64,000 nt of DNA, taken from contig JADQAV010000002.1 in assembly GCA_019775845.1 (NCBI GenBank), positions 1,674,001 through 1,738,000 on the forward strand, given 5' to 3'. The DNA comes from Myrmaecium sp. VS I D KN 1 (lineage: Eukaryota > Ascomycota > Dothideomycetes > Valsariales > Valsariaceae). The first letter of the stretch is position 1. The number at the start of each line of letters is the position of its first letter. The position numbers and the translations under genes were made by a program. Under the pieces are notes generated by a model that saw only the letters and a program-made list of their open reading frames with translations, ran no database searches and had not been told where the DNA came from. Positions 24,501 to 36,326 of this stretch are shown piece by piece.

Positions 24501-25659
24501 AGTGCGAGAACAATGGCTGGAGCAGCTGGCGGAGATTGATGAATTCAGGAAACAGAAAGAAGCTGAGCGACAAGCGCTTGGTAGGGTTTTGGAAGACTCG
24601 AACGAGGCCGATCGTGCTCTCACGTATCTTTCCGCCTCGGCTACCAATGTCACGTTGCGGTGGCAGCAGGGGCAGTTCGTCGGCGGAGGAACGTTCGGAT
24701 CTGTTTATGCTGCCATCAATCTTGACTCTAACCATCTGATGGCGGTGAAAGAAATCAGGCTGCAGGATCCGCAGCTTATCCCGACAATAGTGGCACAGAT
24801 TCGAGACGAGATGGGCGTTCTCCAAGTCCTGGACCACCCAAACATTGTGTCTTACTACGGCATTGAGCCTCATCGCGACAAAGTGTATATTTTTATGGAA
24901 TATTGCTCGGGTGGTTCTCTTGCGGGCCTTCTAGAGCACGGTAGGATCGAGGACGAAACGGTCATCATGGTTTATGCACTGCAGATGTTGGAGGGTCTCG
25001 CCTATCTGCATGAGAGTGGTGTTGTTCACCGCGACATCAAGCCCGAGAGTAAGTCCACGAATAAGCCATGTACATTGATTTCGCTAACACTCCATCTTCC
25101 AGACATACTTCTAGATCATAACGGCGTCATCAAATTTGTTGACTTCGGTGCCGCCAAAGTCATTGCTCGTCAGGGCAAGACTCTAGCCGCAGAGCACGCC
25201 GCTACTCGCCAAGGCCGCCAGAAATCCATGACCGGCACGCCCATGTACATGTCTCCCGAAGTTATCAAAGGACAAACCCAAGGTCGGCATGGAGCTGTTG
25301 ATATATGGTCCCTCGGCTGCGTCATTTTGGAAATGGCGACCGGTCGCCGCCCATGGGCCAACCTCGACAATGAATGGGCGATCATGTACAACATCGCACA
25401 GGGGAATCCTCCTCAAATGCCCACGAAAGAACAGCTGAGCGAGGCGGGCATCGACTTCTTGATGAAGTGTTTTGAGCGTGATCCGGCAAAGCGGGCGAGC
25501 GCTGTGGAACTGTTACAGCATGATTGGATCATGACACTCCGTAACCAGCTGAGTTTGGAGCCTCAAACACCGCAGACACCACAGAGCGAAACCAGCAATT
25601 CCAGCCTTGGTGGGAGCGGCAGCGCCGGAAGTTCGCGCCATGGCTCATTAGCACCCTAA
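21504..25659 (+). CDS. SSK2: HOG-pathway MAP kinase kinase kinase Ssk2/SskB
   Basis: Exons 21504-23293, 23346-25048 and 25103-25659 join to 1349 residues. The kinase relays osmotic and oxidative stress from the two-component response regulator Ssk1 to the MAPKK Pbs2. The N-terminal ~450 residues are low-complexity. A long helical regulatory region follows (DILD-type SVRVRQRKLFRFSRILTQRF). The kinase domain occupies about 1036-1310, with the Gly loop GGGTFGSVYA, lysine in MAVKEIRLQD, catalytic HRDIKPEN (split by intron 2), DFG in VDFGAAK and MSPE in the substrate-binding region. The start context is CCATGGCG. Intron 2 (54 nt) falls inside HRDIKPEN and has no in-frame stop. Confidence 0.95.
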
Positions 25660-26697
25660 GGAGCTCATACCTTTTGGTAACTTAACACCATCACCGTCCA
25701 TGCTGGGTCTGTAACCAGATCCTCTTCTATCTCCATTTAGAAAATTTTCATGACTTCGACGCGTTCGCTCTTAAATTTCGTTCGGTTTTGGCATACTTCG
25801 ACTGAGGCGCATGCATATACATACATACATCGATTGGCGCTGGGGTTTCTGTTCTCTTCCCTCTTTGGGCTCTATCGGGAGGGCCGGTGTATACAGTCAT
25901 TTTCTGTCTAGCGAGAAGGATAAAAGGCGGCTGGCAGGCTTTGATATGGCCTTGCTTTGGAAGCACAGCATAACTGTCGCGATACTACTCGACTGCATAT
26001 TCCCACGCAAGATGTTCACTTATATATAGCTTTCTCATATGAAGCATTGACATAGGGTTCCGTGACTCACATGGCAAGCTCAGAATGCCCGCATGCTCTG
26101 AACTCACCGATGCCGGCCGGAGTCATGCTCTTCCTCAACGTCAAAAGCGTGCGTGCATGGCTGCGAATGTGACTGGGCCGCGGTGATCCCCACAGCACGG
26201 CAAACCGCTGACCCCGGCTTTTCCGTAAGCGATCGTCTGTGGACTTATCTACGCAGGGCTTTTCTCGGGGCGTGTGCGGGTACACATGGTAGATACGGAG
26301 TAGGATGGAGCGAATCTGTGCCTCTGCCGGCAAGGCAAGGGACCTATGGCGCTCCGAGTACAGTTTTGGCTCCAGGGACGGGCGGACCCCGCTAATAAGA
26401 TATCGTGGTGCGCCAATCGCTAACCCACATTTACCTCACTGATGACTGGAGCTCGGCTTGGTGGGCAAGTGTACGCCTGCCCGCCCGGGGCTCCGAGTCA
26501 TCGGCCTGTCGTCTCCCCGCCCCAGGGAACAATAAATTGTCTGGAGCTGCCAGTACACCTGCACTCACCACCTCAAACCACCAACCTTACCAACCTCGCA
26601 ACCTCTCCGGCAGACCTTCAGGCCTCTCAATTGACCTCCTTCTGTGCCTCTTTTCCCTTTTCCTTCGATACTCAGACTTCTCTCCACAAGCACAGCC
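25660..26697. other. intergenic, ARG1 promoter
   Basis: The first 350 bp are probably SSK2 3' UTR, including a CATA-repeat run near 25812. The rest is GC-richer and should contain the ARG1 promoter. It carries a perfect TGACTCA at 26063-26069 and a CCAAT at 26413-26417. The final 150 bp are pyrimidine-rich. No gene is supported. Confidence 0.5.
26063..26069 (+). promoter_or_regulatory. candidate cross-pathway control (Gcn4/Cpc1) site TGACTCA
   Basis: TGACTCA is the core consensus of fungal Gcn4/CpcA/Cpc1, which induces arginine genes during amino-acid starvation. It lies 629 bp upstream of the argininosuccinate synthase start, rather far, so confidence is limited. Confidence 0.4.
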
Positions 26698-28305
26698 ATG
26701 GCCAAGCAAAAGGTCTGTCTCGCCTACAGGTACGTCCGGTCTTATCAACATCCATTGATCGCCTTCGCACTCCTACGACAGAAGTACTGATCAATGTTCC
26801 TCCACCTTCGTTCAGCGGTGGCCTCGACACCAGCTGCATCCTTGCCTACCTGCTTGAGCAGGGCTACGATGTCGTATGCTTCAGTGAGTCAATGCGCGCT
26901 CCTAGCCGCCTGCCGACGACCGATTTGCTGATAACGAATTCCCATTAGTGGCCGACGTTGGTCAAGAAGGTAATTGAGAGCTCCACCACCCGCGCGGACC
27001 ACTACACGGAACAATTGACTCAACCCTACCTACCAGAGGACTTCGAGGCCGCCAAAGAGAAGGCGATCAAGATTGGCGCGCTGAAGTGCGTCGTTGTCGA
27101 CCTTCGCCGGGAATTTGTGGAGGAGCTCTGCTTCCCCGCCGTGCAGTGCAACGCAGTCTACGAGTGAGTACTCCTACAGCGCGCTCCTGCCCATTCCTTC
27201 CGCCGCTGACGAAGTGATCAAGGAATGTCTATCTTCTCGGAACATCTCTCGCTCGTCCTGTCATTGCCCGTGCCCAGATCGCCGTTGCTCAGCAGGAGGG
27301 TTGCTTTGCCGTCTCCCATGGCTGCACCGGCAAGGGTAACGACCAGGTTCGCTTCGAGCTCGCATATTACGCGCTTCAGCCTAGCATCAAAGTCATTGCC
27401 CCATGGCGGGATCAGGTCTTCTATAAGCGTTTCGCCGGACGCAACGACCTGCTCGACTATGCTGCCCAGAAGAACATCCCGGTCACTAGCACAAAATCTA
27501 AGCCTTGGAGCATGGATGAAAACCTGGCTCACTGCTCCTATGAGGCCGGCATTCTCGAAGACCCGAACGTTACTCCTCCTGCCGACATGTGGAAGCTGAC
27601 GCAGGACCCCCAGAAGGCTCCCGACACTCCTGAGGATTTTACCATCTTTTTCAAGCAAGGCCTTCCTGTCAAGCTCGTCTACACTGAGGATGGCAAGGAG
27701 AAGACCGTTACGGATTCCGTTGAGCTTTTCCTTACAGCCAACGCCATCGCTCGCCGCAACGGTGTCGGCAGGATCGATATCGTTGAGAACCGTTTCATCG
27801 GTCTCAAGTCCCGCGGCTGCTACGAGACCCCCGGTCTCACCTGCCTTCGCGCTGCTCACGTTGACCTTGAAGGTCTTGTGATGGACAGGGAAGTTCGCGC
27901 TCTGCGTGATCAGTTCGTCACATTCAACTGGGCGAAGATCGTAAGTCTTCTTCATTTGTATACTCAATGCTTTCACCATCCATGCTAAACCAGTTCTAGC
28001 TTTATAACGGCCAGTACTTCTCCCCGGAGCGTGAGTTCCTCCACGAATCCATCATTGCCTCGCAGAAGCACGTGGAAGGACAGGTGCGCTGCCGGGCCTA
28101 CAAGGGCTCTTTCAGCATCCTGGGCCGTTCTTCCGAGACTGCTCGCCTGTATGATATGTCGGAGTCGAGCATGGATGAGATTGGCGACTTCGAGCCTTCT
28201 GACACGACCGGATTCATCTCCGTTCAGGCTATCAGGCTCAAGAAGTATGGCAAGATGAAGGAGGAGATTGGCGAGGGCCTGGTCAAGGGAAGCTCTTCCG
28301 CTTGA
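26698..28305 (+). CDS. ARG1: argininosuccinate synthase
   Basis: Exons 26698-26729, 26816-26883, 26949-26969, 27037-27163, 27223-27940 and 28000-28305 join to 423 residues, the normal length. The enzyme joins citrulline and aspartate using ATP to make argininosuccinate, the penultimate arginine step, in the cytosol. Exons 1-2 create the PP-loop AYSGGLDTS. Exon 3 is only 21 nt and supplies MADVGQEE across its borders. The signature FAVSHGCTGKGNDQVRFEL is intact, as are SRGCYETPGLTCLRAAH and LYNGQYFSPEREF. Every splice site is GT-AG and the phases close. Induction by general amino-acid control is likely from TGACTCA-type motifs upstream and in the introns. Confidence 0.97.
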
Positions 28306-29081
28306 GCTGTTTAGGGTGATTTGGATCGAGAATACCACTTTCGGAAAAAGGAGCGACGGGGCGTCTTCTGCTAGGGACATGTTTAGCGCATGGTCAATAG
28401 AAAAAAATACATGATGAATGATTAGTACTCTAGGGAACTACTGGTATCTCGTTTCATAGTTCGCTCTCTTTTTCAATATTCCATTTAAAGATAAACCTCA
28501 CTCCTAATGTGTATAAGATGGATATTCTTCTCGGTAGTATTTGCTAAACATCTGATAGAATAACGAGGAAAATACTGTAGTAATTACTTTCCAGAGCCTG
28601 CTTCAAGTATTAGGTAGCTCATCCAAACCTTGTCCTCGATCTGATTCAGCAGACAAGATGTTACCGAACGGGCCCCCTGGGAATTGATGCACGGCCGGGT
28701 ATTCGGAGTATAATGTCATCAGCTCCCTGATTTAGTGCTGTGTCGAGTCATGAGGAAAATCGGCTAACCACCCCGCCCTTCGTCATTATTGTTTTTCTTC
28801 CCACCGCCCTGCGAAAGCCCTAGAACTAGGAAGGACCTCAAAGTCGTTCAGTCCTTTACCAGTCGACGCGCTGTTAGCCACTACTTACTGCTTATACCTA
28901 TACTACCTCCGCCGAAGAGCTGTGGTAAGCTAATCCACCCAAGTATCGCAGCCGTCACCACGGAGAATATAAAATCGTTTCCTTCCTAGCTTAGTTGAGT
29001 CGCGACGAGGTCCGATATACACTGCACGGTTAAGTGTTCATTTCTACAGCCACAACAATAAGGGAACGATCTGCGACCTGG
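28306..29081. other. intergenic
   Basis: An AT-rich left part (probable ARG1 3' UTR, about 28306-28620) is followed by promoter-like sequence for the splicing-factor gene. Frames in 28780-29000 are short and unrecognisable. Confidence 0.5.
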
Positions 29082-30797
29082 ATGGCTCACCCGGAAACGC
29101 AAGGCGCGGCTGCCGCAAGCGCCAAAGAGAAGGCGGCCGAGAACGCTCTGGAGGCCATTGAAGCCCAAGTCCAGCTCGAGAAGCAGCTCACCGAAGGCTT
29201 CCCGACCGACCCGGCCGAGTTCCCCGATGACCCACGCGTCTCGCTCTCCAAGGCGGACAACAAGTACATCCTCGTCGATGACGAGGGCGAGGAGTGGGAG
29301 TTCGACGAGATTCACCGCAAATGGATCATGGTACGCTTCCAGAATGACATGCCTTTCCCCCCTTACCATTCTCTCGAGGATTAGCTGTATTTCTTGACGA
29401 CGCTGGAAATCCGATCCCATCATCGGGCTTCAAAACCATCGCGAATCGGAGAACACTTATCTAATGACTTGTGATATGGTTGGTTCTACGATTATAGGCG
29501 GACATCGATGATGAGCTTGGAGGTCAACGACTCGATGACAGTGAGGACCGGTTGTCTGGTGGCGTTGGAGGTTCCTCGAAGCCAAGTGATGGGGAGGCAC
29601 TCTCGGGCAATGACTTAGCGGGTACAAATGGAGGACCTTTCAAGAGCGAAGAGGATCGCGAACGGGCAAAAGAGGAGAAGAAACGTAAAAAGGTATGCGA
29701 TCGCCTTCTCCCCCTAAAGTACCTCCCCTGCGCCAAAGTTCAGTCAACTAACGGATTCTTCATCAGCTGGCACACCGAGAGAACTTGAAACGCAAACGTG
29801 AAGAGGAAATTGCGAAGCGTCCTCCGACCGCGATTTACATTCAGAACCTCCCGCTTGATACAACAGAAGAAGAGCTGTCGAAGTTTTGCGGAAAGTGCGG
29901 CATAATCGCCATGAGCGAATCGGGCAAAGAGCGCATCACGATTCACCACGTGAAGGACGCGGAAGGCAAGGATACCGATCAGCAGAAGGGCGATGCCACC
30001 GTGGTGTTCCTGAAGCCGGAATCCGTGAGTTTGGCGCTCATGCTGCTCGACGATACGTATTTCCGGCCGACCCTGTCCGAGAGAGTGCAGGTCTCCGTCG
30101 CGCAAAGTGATTTCAAGAAGGTCAAGACGGAAGAGTACAAGCAGCGGGTTCGTGCGCCGGAATCGGCAAAGGATCGTCAGAAACGACTCAAACTACGACA
30201 GTTGCAAGAGGCGTAAGTACTCGTCACTCAATGGCAAACTTCTCCCTCGAAGCCACGAGATCGCAGTTTCACTGACAGCAAGCAATCTAGCAAACTTGCG
30301 GATTGGAGCGACGATGAACCGGGCCACGTCGACGTCGATGAGGAAAGGCGCAAGGCCAAGCACGCGAAAACTGTAGTTCTGAAGAACTGCTTCAGATTAT
30401 GGGACATGGAGGTATGTCCCCCGCCATGAAGCCACCATCCGCGTCACGATCAGCTAACGCCCCGGTCCTTGCTCGCCAGAATGATCCCGAGGAGTACGCC
30501 ACGGTCCGAGAGGACATGTTCGAAGGCTGCGGCGCCCACGGCGAACTGACGAACGTGACCATCTACGACCTCGAACCCGACGGCGTGGTCACGGTGAAGT
30601 TCAAGACCGTTGAGCAGGCCCAGAGCTGCGCCGCCCGGATGAACGGCAGGATGTACGCCGGCCGGACGCTGGTGGCTTACCTGAGCGACGGAAGTGAGCG
30701 GTTCAGGAAGAGCAATGACAGGCAGGGAGAGGAGGAAAGGTTAGAGGCCTTCTCGAAGAGCCTGGAGGCGGGCGAGGGTGGATCGGCCGAGGCATAA
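29082..30797 (+). CDS. splicing factor, CUS2 / Tat-SF1 family
   Basis: Exons 29082-29330, 29498-29692, 29767-30212, 30291-30411 and 30480-30797 join to 442 residues. Cus2/Tat-SF1 proteins bind the U2 snRNP component SF3B1/Hsh155 and assist U2 structure and pre-spliceosome assembly. The N-terminal segment has a conserved acidic-aromatic stretch (DDEGEEWEFDEIHRKWI). RRM1 lies at about 169-255 (TAIYIQNLPLDTTEEELSKF). The second RRM (about 325-420) is UHM-like: KTVVLKNCFRLWDMENDPEE, then the end segment NGRMYAGRTLVAYL. UHM domains normally carry R-x-F at that position; here it is R-M-Y. The start at 29082 gives MAHPETQG. The frame extends 16 codons upstream, but the first in-frame ATG with a sensible context is this one. 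Confidence 0.9.
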
Positions 30798-31446
30798 GGG
30801 TATACGGAGCGACTGGAGTGAGTCAGGAGCGCGAAGGGGTCGCGTGGAGACTTGGCTGCTGCGATGGCAAGAGAAAATGAAGTGTCAGATTCACTGCGCC
30901 CCGCCGGGTGAAGGTGGCATAGTCATCAAACGTGGATGTGCTTGAGCAGAGTGCATATGCAAGCCAGGAGGGACAGGAGGAGTATTTGACTCTAGTTATG
31001 CCAAGCATTCACTGCAACAGTAACAGACGTTGTAATGAAGGAGATTATTCACTTATGTGAGGACAGATCCAGTTCGTTTGTCTACCCTGACGATCAATGT
31101 TATAGCAATTATAATAGGATACGGGAGAGGTGCAGGAATACCGGAAAGACGCGCTTCGCTTGAAAGCGAAGCAATCAATGGTCTCATCCTTGTGTATTGA
31201 TATGTAGATGAGAGGTTTTAATGGCCGAGTGCCATAAGTCCTCTGCCTCGCTTCTAGGCCTGAGTCGCAGGCAAGCTGATGTAGCGGGCGAGGCTGAATC
31301 CGGAACCCACGATGCTGGCATGCTGCCACCACGATCACACCCTGTGGCAGCTTCTACTTGATCTTGTAGGTAATTTCGTCGGGACAAGACCGCTGGCTGT
31401 AGTTCCACCGGACAGCTTGCCCCAGGTCATTTCAAACCCGACTTTT
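30798..31446. other. convergent intergenic region
   Basis: This lies between the 3' ends of the CUS2-like gene and the small membrane protein. I see probable 3' UTRs and nothing else. Short frames on the minus strand have no recognisable domain. Confidence 0.5.
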
Positions 31447-32140
31447 TTACTCTCCCTTCCTCAATTCCTTCTTCTTCTCGGAATGAGCCGTCCTGTTCTT
31501 AAAAGGGAACGCGCTGGTTCTCTTGTCCGCCCCGGTTTTGCGACTGATCCGTCCATCGCTAGTAGCAAAAAGGACACACCACAGGGCTATCATCGTAAAG
31601 ATGGCTGAGGCCGCAGTGGCAGCGCCGAATGTGGTGATGCCGGTTTCAGTCCACATGGCATAGGTGAAGAATGCCACGGTGGCATGGTAAATCATGGTGA
31701 TTACGAGGGTCGGGTACGCATAAGGTGCCTTCGGATCTTCTGGATCGGTCGTAGTGGGACCGGCTGGAGATGAGCCATTAGCGACTTGAGCTTTCAAAGG
31801 CGCGATTTGAATGGAGATGAGTCGACTGTGGCACGCCGCACGCTTAACTCACCTTCAGAGAGTCGCGAGCTTAGTGGAACCGAGCCCGTGAGAAGGATAT
31901 TGAGGACACCTATGGTGAGAAGGCAGAAGCCGAGGGAGCGCGAGAAGTACGTCTCTAAGGCTGCAAAACGTGTTAAAGATATGTGCGGCGGTATTAGCCA
32001 TGGAATTGAGGCTCACTTGATGCTTCTCGAACCTCAGGCGAGAGCAGGGTGACGATGATTTGGGGGGAAACTATGAGAGGAGCTGCTTGCAAAGCCAGCC
32101 AACCCGCAGTACCGTAAGTATAACTGTAGTAAACGTCCAT
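31447..32140 (-). CDS. small conserved multi-pass membrane protein
   Basis: On the minus strand, exons 32140-32017, 31960-31853 and 31790-31447 join to 191 residues. Four hydrophobic segments are visible: near the N-terminus (GWLALQAAPLIVSPQIIVTL), after intron 1 (SLGFCLLTIGVLNILLTGSV), then TLVITMIYHATVAFFTYAMW, and last AATAASAIFTMIALWCVLF. The C-terminus is a basic, charged tail (about 40 residues) and should be cytoplasmic. The segment LETYFSRSLGFCLLTIGVLN looks like a conserved fungal motif, but I cannot name the family. No catalytic residues are evident. Phases close across both introns and the start is MDVYYSYTYG; an in-frame ATG 90 nt upstream is less likely. Function unknown. Confidence 0.78.
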
Positions 32141-32816
32141 TGTGGATGTTGAGAACAGCAACGAGGGTGCTGTGATGTTTGGGAGTGGGCAGAGAAGCAA
32201 AGGTCGAGAGAAAGTAAGGTGAGTAGTCAAGGATAGGTGGTGAAGGTATAGTCAAGTTAAGGTACCTGGTGCTTATTATAGGACGCATTCCCGACGAAGC
32301 TCCAAGCTGTAATAGAAGCTGACTAGTTATGACGTCGTGCGCGCACCTTTCGTCACCTTTGCGGGTCCGTGCCAACCAGTGAGCCCCGCTCACCAGCCAC
32401 ACTTCAAGAACGCCGGACCCCATACTGTGGCTTGGTCTGAAAGCATTGGGGGTAAAATGCCATGGCTTTTTTGTCGACGAAACGCCCCTCGCTATCAATA
32501 CAAAACATGAGGGCAGAATTCCAGCTTCCAAGGCGATGCGGCAGCCCATGTGCGGTCACTACTATGCGGATTGCTGGCCACAGTATTCCTCTATATGTTG
32601 CCGAACAAACAGCGTCTCCTTTCACATACTCAACTCCAGCCAATGCATCTTCACAGCCAACAAGAGCTCGCAAAGGGTGGTTGCCGAAGAGCGATATCTC
32701 GTGCTCCTGGTCTTCCAGGTGAGATTACGTCTCGAACGTTGAGACAAGCAGAAGCCCTCTTACTGTACAAGTTGGAGCCAATATCTCAATAGCCACTGAA
32801 GAAGGAACAGGCAGCC
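32141..32816. other. intergenic
   Basis: This is the promoter side of the small membrane-protein gene (minus strand) and the 3' flank of HIR1. I see no supported gene; frames in 32446-32792 lack any family features. Confidence 0.5.
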
Positions 32817-35800
32817 CTATGAGATATCCACGGCCATTCCATTATCGGCGTTATCGGCCCTCTCGCTAACGAGCCCGAGTAGACGAGCATAAGGAACAGT
32901 GATACGTTGTAGGTCGCGGTGTTTCCCTAGACACTGTTAGTTGGAGCGCTTTCTCGCAATTGCGACATGAAATGAGGTATGAAGATCAAAACGGAGCACC
33001 GGGCAAGCGACTCACCCAGCACCAAGACTACATCTCTCAGTAGCTCTTCCTTATCCCAACCACATATCGTGTCGTCCCTCTTAGCCTGCACCTTGCGCTC
33101 ATCTGACTTTCTCGTCGCCCCTTCTCCTCTTGCAGTCCCATCGTCGCTTTCTTCATCATCCATGTCGTCCCCATCCGCCTCTTCGCCCAATAAAAGGTCT
33201 CCTGCCAGCGTTCGGAGCAGCTCCTCAATCTTGGCCTTCATTCCTTCGGCTCCTAGGCGCTTCGCATACATGAGTAAGTACATCTTGAACTCCTCTCTCG
33301 AGCCAAGTGCCTTTGCCGCGGCAAGCCGGTTTTCCAGGTGTGCCACACTGACTGCAGATTCGAAGCCTTCGAAGCCCTCCGCCGACAATAGTTGCTTGAT
33401 CAGACGCTGTAGGAAATACGCGCGACCGCGAAGAAGCACGTGGTTTGTCGTGTTGCGCTCCAGCAGCGGTATGATACCAGCAGAGAGGTTCGCGGCATCT
33501 ACCTCGTCGCGTTCATCTGCGCGCTTTGCCTGTTCAGCCGCAGAGGAGTTGGACACAGCGTTCGTGGTCACAGTGGCCATCGAAGTTGCTGGGTCTGCCG
33601 TATTCCAGTACTGGCTGCCGACTGCCCACCAGGGTTCCGTGATACGCTGCCACGTGTAAAGTGAAGGTGAATACATGTAACCGTCGCCGTTCGAGAGACC
33701 AACTATGATGCGACCCTCCGAATTAAGGCGTGCAAAGATAACGCCGGGACCGGGCGAAAGATGGGGCGCCTGAGAATGAACAGCGACATCGAGAATCGGG
33801 GCTAGGGATATTGGTGGATGAGGAGAAGATTGAGTCTTTATATTCCAGACGTAGGCCGTACCGACAGCCGTTACAGCAAGGAGATGCCAGCCGCGTACCT
33901 CCATGATGACAGGTTGGGCATCCATTACGAGCGCGTTCAGAAGACGTCGGCCTGCAGGCGTCCAGGTGTGGACGCTGCCATCCTCACAAGCAGCGGCCCA
34001 GAAATTGAGATTGCCGGTGAGAAGGAGAACGGGCTTTGGTATGAAGTCTTGCCACAGCGTCTGGCCACGACGCGTGCAATTGATACGGGTCGGGTCCCGA
34101 TCTTGCGGTCTGCCAGTACGAGATGCTCCGCTCGAATTACGAGCCTCAAGTAGGATTGCATCCTCGTTTTGATTGTGCGCAGCTGCGTCAGAAGGATCTG
34201 CCGAGGGCGGAGCACTGCTGTCTTGAGTCCGGACAATGATACTGCGAACCTGTGGTACTGCTAGCCGCAGGTGGCTTGCCATAAGCGAAGAGCTTACGAT
34301 TGCAGGCCTGAGAGGACCTGGCGGTGCTGTTGGGCCTGGTTCCTTCTTTGATGGGCCGGGAGGAACAAGACCTTCCGCGCTGTCCATGACAATAGGCGCT
34401 GATCCATTTCGGGAGGCGGCTGTGATTCTCTTCTCTACTTGCCGTTCTTCATCACCTTCTATATCAGCGAACTTGCGCTTCGTCCCAAGGATAAGGCTAG
34501 CTACTCCGCCTTTTGGATAGCCATCGTATGGTTTCGACAGGTCCAGGATGTTGTATGGTTGGTCATTCCTCGTCCCTTGGGTAGCTGCGGAGACCAATTG
34601 GGTCTGAGGAAGAGTCGACTCCGCAATGCCCGAGGATGAAGACACCAGGAGTGGCTGGATTCGCTTTTTGCCATCCTTCGTAACTGTCACACGCTGTTTT
34701 AATTTGTCAACTCGTTTGTCAACGACCGAAGGTTGTGCAGCGGGCGTCTCGGTACTGCTGCCATTACCAGTGGTGCCGTTTGCTTTCGCTTCGTTGGTAG
34801 CACCATTGGCCGTAGGCTGGTTACCAGCATCACCCATAAGCTCACCCATCCTGCCTTGAACACCCCTTAGCTCACCAGCCTTGCTATTTTCTTCGAGGAG
34901 AAGTCCATCCGTGCCCTCTAGAATACCTGCTCTGCGACCCGCACCAAATTTTGATAATGATTTCTCATTTTCGTCCACGGGCGCCACATAGCCCAACTCC
35001 CCGGGTTCAAAAACGGCCGCCATGATACTCCCATCCAGGCTGGTGACAAACAATGTCTCCCCGGACGGGGTCCATGCCAAGTCTGATATAGACTTGCCGG
35101 CGAGCTCGTGTGTGATCGCGAAAGGCCTCGCATAACTCGTATTCCAGATACTGAGAGTCTTGTCCTGTCCGGCGCAAGCGATAATGCTGACAGATTGATT
35201 GGTGTTGTTCCCATTTGCGTCGAAGGAAGACTCGGTGATGGGCTCGCGGTAGAATAATCTCGGCGAGAAAGCGCATACCTCAACGGGGCCTTCGTGTCCA
35301 ATCAGATTGATATCGTTGGTCCAGGTTCCACGGACAATGATTGCTACGGAACTAACAGGGCCATTTACGGAGTTCGCGGCTGCGATATGAACGCCGTCTG
35401 GGGACCATGAGCACCTGCGGAAATAGGTGGTAAGCGGTGATGTCAGAAACGGATCCACGATCGTGTGCTCCAATACGAAGTTGTTAGTTTGGTCCTGCGC
35501 AGTTGCATTTGCTGGAGGCGAGGTGAATCTGAACACTTTGATAGTTCGATCGTCGCTAGCCGTGGCGAAGTACTTGTTTGCTGGATCAAAAGTAACTCCT
35601 TTGACGTGACTCTGGTGGTTGGAAATCGTTTTAAGTTTCTCGAACGTATGGCCCGACCAGACGACAACCTTAGAATCCAAGCCTACTGAAACCAATATGG
35701 AGGAATCGTAGGACCACCCAAGGTCTTGCACATCGTTGTCATGCCCGATTAGCCGACGCAAAACTCGCCAGTTCTCGACGGGCGGGGGCTCATTCGAACC

Positions 35801-36326
35801 TACGTCCTTACTTCAGCGACCATTTCTTGCCAAGTGATACTGCCCAGGAGAACGTACCGAATGTGGAGACGTGAGGCGGAGGATTAGGGTCCAGCACGTA
35901 AACGCAGACCACTTTATCATCCGCTCCTGAAGCTAAGTATTTCCCATTCCCGGAGAAGCGAACGGCGTGAATTGTTCCAGAGTGATGGCTAACGGCGGCG
36001 AGTTGTTTCGGTTTGTCGTAGTCTGGGTTCGCAGAATTATAGATTGCCTCCGTCGACCAGATTCGCACGTGTCCGTCTATGCCAGCATGTCAGCAAAATT
36101 CTGGTTTCGCAGGTGCGTCTGTGAGGATGTAGTGCGCGGAAAGACTGAGTACCTCCGGCGGCGGTGGCCAATCTGCTCCCATCCGGCGAAACGTGACAGC
36201 TATAGACTTCGAAGTCCTTGATCTCGCCTGTGAAAATTGGACAGTCCGGTCAGCGATGATCCGCGAGCGCTGCGCTGCTGGGAGGATACCAGGATGTGAT
36301 AGCCAGTGCGGCTTGACAAGATGCAT
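32817..36326 (-). CDS. HIR1: histone chaperone HIR1/HIRA-like subunit
   Basis: On the minus strand, exons 36326-36290, 36227-36153, 36076-35858, 35799-33016 and 32926-32817 join to 1074 residues. Hir1 belongs to the HIR/HIRA complex, which deposits H3-H4 independently of replication and represses histone genes. The N-terminal WD40 propeller spans about 1-375, starting MHLVKPHWLSHPGEIKDFEV and including HVRIWSTEAIYNSANPDYDK. The short HIRA B-motif lies near 480-498 (VTVTKDGKKRIQPLLVSSS) and binds Asf1 in relatives. The C-terminal Hira domain follows (LNFWAAACEDGSVHTWTPAG). The last exon supplies GKHRDLQRITVPYARLLGLV, which is missed if reading stops at 32927. The first exon is only 37 nt. Confidence 0.94.
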
